This document shows positions 62,077-64,000 of a stretch of 64,000 bases of DNA, in pieces (the first letter of the stretch is position 1; the number at the start of each line of letters is the position of its first letter). This DNA is from Pseudorhodobacter turbinis (GTDB lineage Bacteria; Pseudomonadota; Alphaproteobacteria; Rhodobacterales; Rhodobacteraceae), in NCBI RefSeq assembly GCF_005234135.1, contig NZ_CP039965.1:1-64000 (forward strand), given 5' to 3'. The translations under genes and the position numbers were made by a program. The notes below the pieces were generated by a model. That model was not told the origin of the DNA. It made no database searches and saw only the letters and a list, made by a program, of their open reading frames with translations.

Positions 62077-63195
62077 ATGGCCGATTTGAAGCGGACCGGA
62101 TTATACGATTTGCATATAGAGCTTGGCGCCAAGATGGTGCCTTTTGCGGGCTATGAGATGCCGGTGCAATATCCGCTTGGTGTGATGAAAGAGCATCTGC
62201 ATTGCCGCGCGCATGTCGGCCTGTTTGACGTCGGTCATATGGGGCAGGTGATCTTGCGGCCCAAGGGTGACATGGCGGCGTTGGTGGTCGGGCTTGAGGC
62301 GATGATGCCGGTGGCTGTTGCCGGGCTTGCCGAGGGGCGGCAGCGTTACGGCATGTTCACCAACGACCAGGGCGGGATCATTGATGATCTGATGTTCGCC
62401 AACCGTGGCGATCATTTCTTTTTGGTGGTCAATGCGGGATGCCGCGACGGCGATATCGCCTTGATGCGTGAAAAACTGGCCGATGTCGCCGAGGTGACCG
62501 AGGTCATGGATCGCGGCCTTTTGGCGGTGCAGGGGCCGGGCGCAGAGGCTGCCCTTTCAAGTTTGGTTCCCGATGTTGCCGCGATGCGCTTTATGGATGT
62601 GATCACCGTGGATACCGTCTTTGGTGCGCTGTGGATCTCGCGCTCCGGCTATACCGGTGAGGACGGGTTCGAGGTGTCGGTCCCCGATGTCGATGGCTTT
62701 ACCCGCTCTTTGCTGGCGCTGGAGGGCGTTGAGATGATCGGCCTTGGCGCGCGCGACAGTTTGCGTCTGGAATCAGGGCTTTGCCTTTACGGCCACGATA
62801 TGACCGAGGACATCACCCCCGCAGAGGCCGCCCTTGGCTGGGCGATTTCCAAGGCGCGGCGGCAGGGCGATCGGGCCGGCGGTTTCCCCGGTGCCGATGT
62901 GATCTTGGCGCAGCTGGCCGATGGGTCTGCGCGCCTGCGTGTGGGCTTGCGCCCCGAGACCCGCGCGCCAATGCGCGAAGGTGTTGAATTATATGACCGC
63001 GAAGAGGGTGGCGAAGCCGTGGGCTACGTCACCTCTGGTGGCTTTGGTCCATCGGTCGAAGTGCCGATTGCCATGGGATATGTGCCGCGCGCGCTTGCCG
63101 CCGATGGCACCCAGCTTTGGGGAGAGGTGCGGGGCAAACGCCTGCCCGTTTCTGTCTTTCCCCTTCCGTTCCGTCCATCCAATTATAAACGCTAA
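62077..63195 (+). CDS. gcvT: Aminomethyltransferase (glycine cleavage system T protein)
   Basis: 372 residues; transfers the methylene unit from lipoyl-GcvH to tetrahydrofolate. It has KMVPFAGYEMPVQYPLGVMK, then HVGLFDVGHMGQV (folate-binding), then the conserved SRSGYTGEDGFEVSVP, and the C-terminal GYVTSGGFGPSVEVPIAMGY. AAGGGGG precedes the ATG at 62077. First gene of gcvTHP under the glycine riboswitch. Confidence 0.95.
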   Translation: MADLKRTGLYDLHIELGAKMVPFAGYEMPVQYPLGVMKEHLHCRAHVGLFDVGHMGQVILRPKGDMAALVVGLEAMMPVAVAGLAEGRQRYGMFTNDQGGIIDDLMFANRGDHFFLVVNAGCRDGDIALMREKLADVAEVTEVMDRGLLAVQGPGAEAALSSLVPDVAAMRFMDVITVDTVFGALWISRSGYTGEDGFEVSVPDVDGFTRSLLALEGVEMIGLGARDSLRLESGLCLYGHDMTEDITPAEAALGWAISKARRQGDRAGGFPGADVILAQLADGSARLRVGLRPETRAPMREGVELYDREEGGEAVGYVTSGGFGPSVEVPIAMGYVPRALAADGTQLWGEVRGKRLPVSVFPLPFRPSNYKR

Positions 63196-63224
63196 GACCT
63201 CTTTTTAGACCAGGGAACACTACG

Positions 63225-63587
63225 ATGATGAAATATACCGAAGATCACGAATGGCTGCGGGTAGAGGGCGATCTTGTCGTCGTCGGCATTACCGAACATG
63301 CGGCAACCCAATTGGGCGATGTTGTGTTCGTGGAACTGCCCGAGCCTGAAACCATGGTCGCCACCGGGGATGAGGTGGTGGTGATCGAATCCGTCAAGGC
63401 GGCATCCGATATTCTGGCCCCGATTGATGGCCAGATTGTCGAGGTTAACGACAAGCTTTCCGACAAGCCCGGTTTGGTCAATGACGATGCCACCGGTGAT
63501 GCATGGTTCTTCAAGATGAAGATCGACGATATGGCGGTGCTGGATGCCTTCATGTCGGAAGACGAATATAATGATCTGATCGGCTAA
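63225..63587 (+). CDS. gcvH: Glycine cleavage system H protein
   Basis: 120 residues; the lipoylated carrier. It starts [20 protein letters not shown]; the lipoyl Lys is K58 in [13 protein letters not shown] second ATG one codon in (63228) is an equally good start. Second gene of the operon, 29 bp after gcvT; a terminator-like hairpin follows before gcvP. Confidence 0.95.
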   Translation: MMKYTEDHEWLRVEGDLVVVGITEHAATQLGDVVFVELPEPETMVATGDEVVVIESVKAASDILAPIDGQIVEVNDKLSDKPGLVNDDATGDAWFFKMKIDDMAVLDAFMSEDEYNDLIG

Positions 63588-63595
63588 ACGCCACG

Positions 63596-63633
63596 AAAGC
63601 CCCCGGATTTTCGCAAGCCTCTGGGGGCTTTTT
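63596..63633 (+). terminator. Terminator-like hairpin between gcvH and gcvP
   Basis: AAAGCCCCC and GGGGGCTTTTT form a stem of 6-9 bp with an 18-base loop and a T-run. It may be an intra-operon attenuator that lowers gcvP transcription, or a weak stop. Confidence 0.65.
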
Positions 63634-63655
63634 GCCGGATTTTTTGGGGATGGAC

Positions 63656-64000
63656 ATGACCTATACGCCTGTTGACTATAACACCTATGATTTCGCCAAC
63701 CGCCGCCACATCGGCCCCTCGCCCGAGGAGATGGCAGAGATGCTGCGGGTTGTCGGGACCGCCAGCCTTGAGACGTTGATGGATGAAACCATCCCGGCGT
63801 CCATCCAGCAGAAAACGCCGCTTGGCTGGGCCGGTTTGGCCGAGCATGAGCTGCTGGCAAAAATGCGAGAGGTTGCTGCCAAGAACAAGGTGATGACCAG
63901 CCTGATCGGGCAGGGCTATTACGGTACGGTGACGCCGCCCGCGATCCAGCGCAATATCTTTGAAAACCCCGCGTGGTACACTGCCTATACCCCCTATCAG
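63656..64000 (+). CDS. gcvP: Glycine dehydrogenase (decarboxylating), P protein, 5' part
   Basis: The first 115 codons are in the window; the gene continues past 64000. It starts [20 protein letters not shown], then [14 protein letters not shown], then [20 protein letters not shown], then [12 protein letters not shown], all typical of the GcvP N-terminus. The PLP-dependent enzyme decarboxylates glycine with GcvH as acceptor. Third gene of gcvTHP. Confidence 0.93.
   Translation, partial: MTYTPVDYNTYDFANRRHIGPSPEEMAEMLRVVGTASLETLMDETIPASIQQKTPLGWAGLAEHELLAKMREVAAKNKVMTSLIGQGYYGTVTPPAIQRNIFENPAWYTAYTPYQ

Noticed and set aside
1..64000. CRISPR array
   Set aside because: No regularly spaced 25-40 bp direct repeats were seen anywhere by eye, and there are no cas genes.

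Overview
The window looks like a chromosomal segment of an alphaproteobacterium of the Rhodobacterales (Rhodobacteraceae, roseobacter-like). This rests on gene content: a GapR/DUF2312 protein, class I lysyl-tRNA synthetase, an ScfR-type regulator, GlpX, the PhaZ-C-P-R block, the choline ABC/betIBA cluster and a glycine-riboswitch gcv operon. No marker gene here allows a genus call.

Layout. (1) 1-731: end of an unknown gene, a small membrane protein and a gapR-like gene. (2) 732-6600: an accessory island bounded by broken insertion sequences (an IS66 fragment on the left, IS30 and IS3 fragments on the right). It carries a long helical-repeat protein and a P-loop ATPase lying head to head, both without a convincing 5' end, plus an orphan 137-residue protein. 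(3) 6623-14400: core genes, namely a copper pair (DUF2946-like and PCu(A)C), rpmB, lysK, a TerB-like gene, dacB, nadD and ettA. (4) 14852-20077: a phage-head-only island against tRNA-Glu, holding a broken HK97-type capsid piece, a 5'-truncated portal, a protease-capsid fusion, a gpW-like head-tail joiner, a small protein and a frameshifted integrase. (5) 20154-29640: recJ, glpX, hom, a lipoprotein, a TetR regulator, an ArsC-like gene, a cold-shock gene, a divergent bufferin-like DUF2282 gene, thrS and an alpha/beta hydrolase. (6) 29694-34216: polyhydroxyalkanoate (PHA) metabolism, with phaZ divergent from phaC, phaP and phaR and TGC/GCA palindromes in front of phaC, phaP and phaR. (7) 34203-43322: a leftward cluster for uptake and gamma-glutamylation of an amine, with an HisJQMP-type ABC importer, two glutamine-synthetase-like ligases, a PuuB-like oxidase, a class I amidotransferase and a GST; a DUF3775 gene sits on the other strand. 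(8) 43405-48097: a TerB-like gene, dprA and topA. (9) 48104-54757: choline uptake (choXWV) divergent from betI-betB-betA, with a BetI-type palindrome between them. (10) 54823-61750: thermonuclease-like, DUF465, ScfR-type regulator, Bcr/CflA efflux, gltX, a PilZ membrane protein and a gamma-glutamylcyclotransferase. (11) 61833-64000: tandem glycine riboswitch, gcvT, gcvH and the start of gcvP.

The parts most worth a second look are the head-only tRNA island, the head-to-head truncated pair in the IS-bounded island, the DUF2282 protein missing two of the usual cysteines, and the paired CTTTGCAAAG palindromes in front of the ScfR-type gene. All family names come from reading the translated proteins and recalling family motifs; no database search was run.
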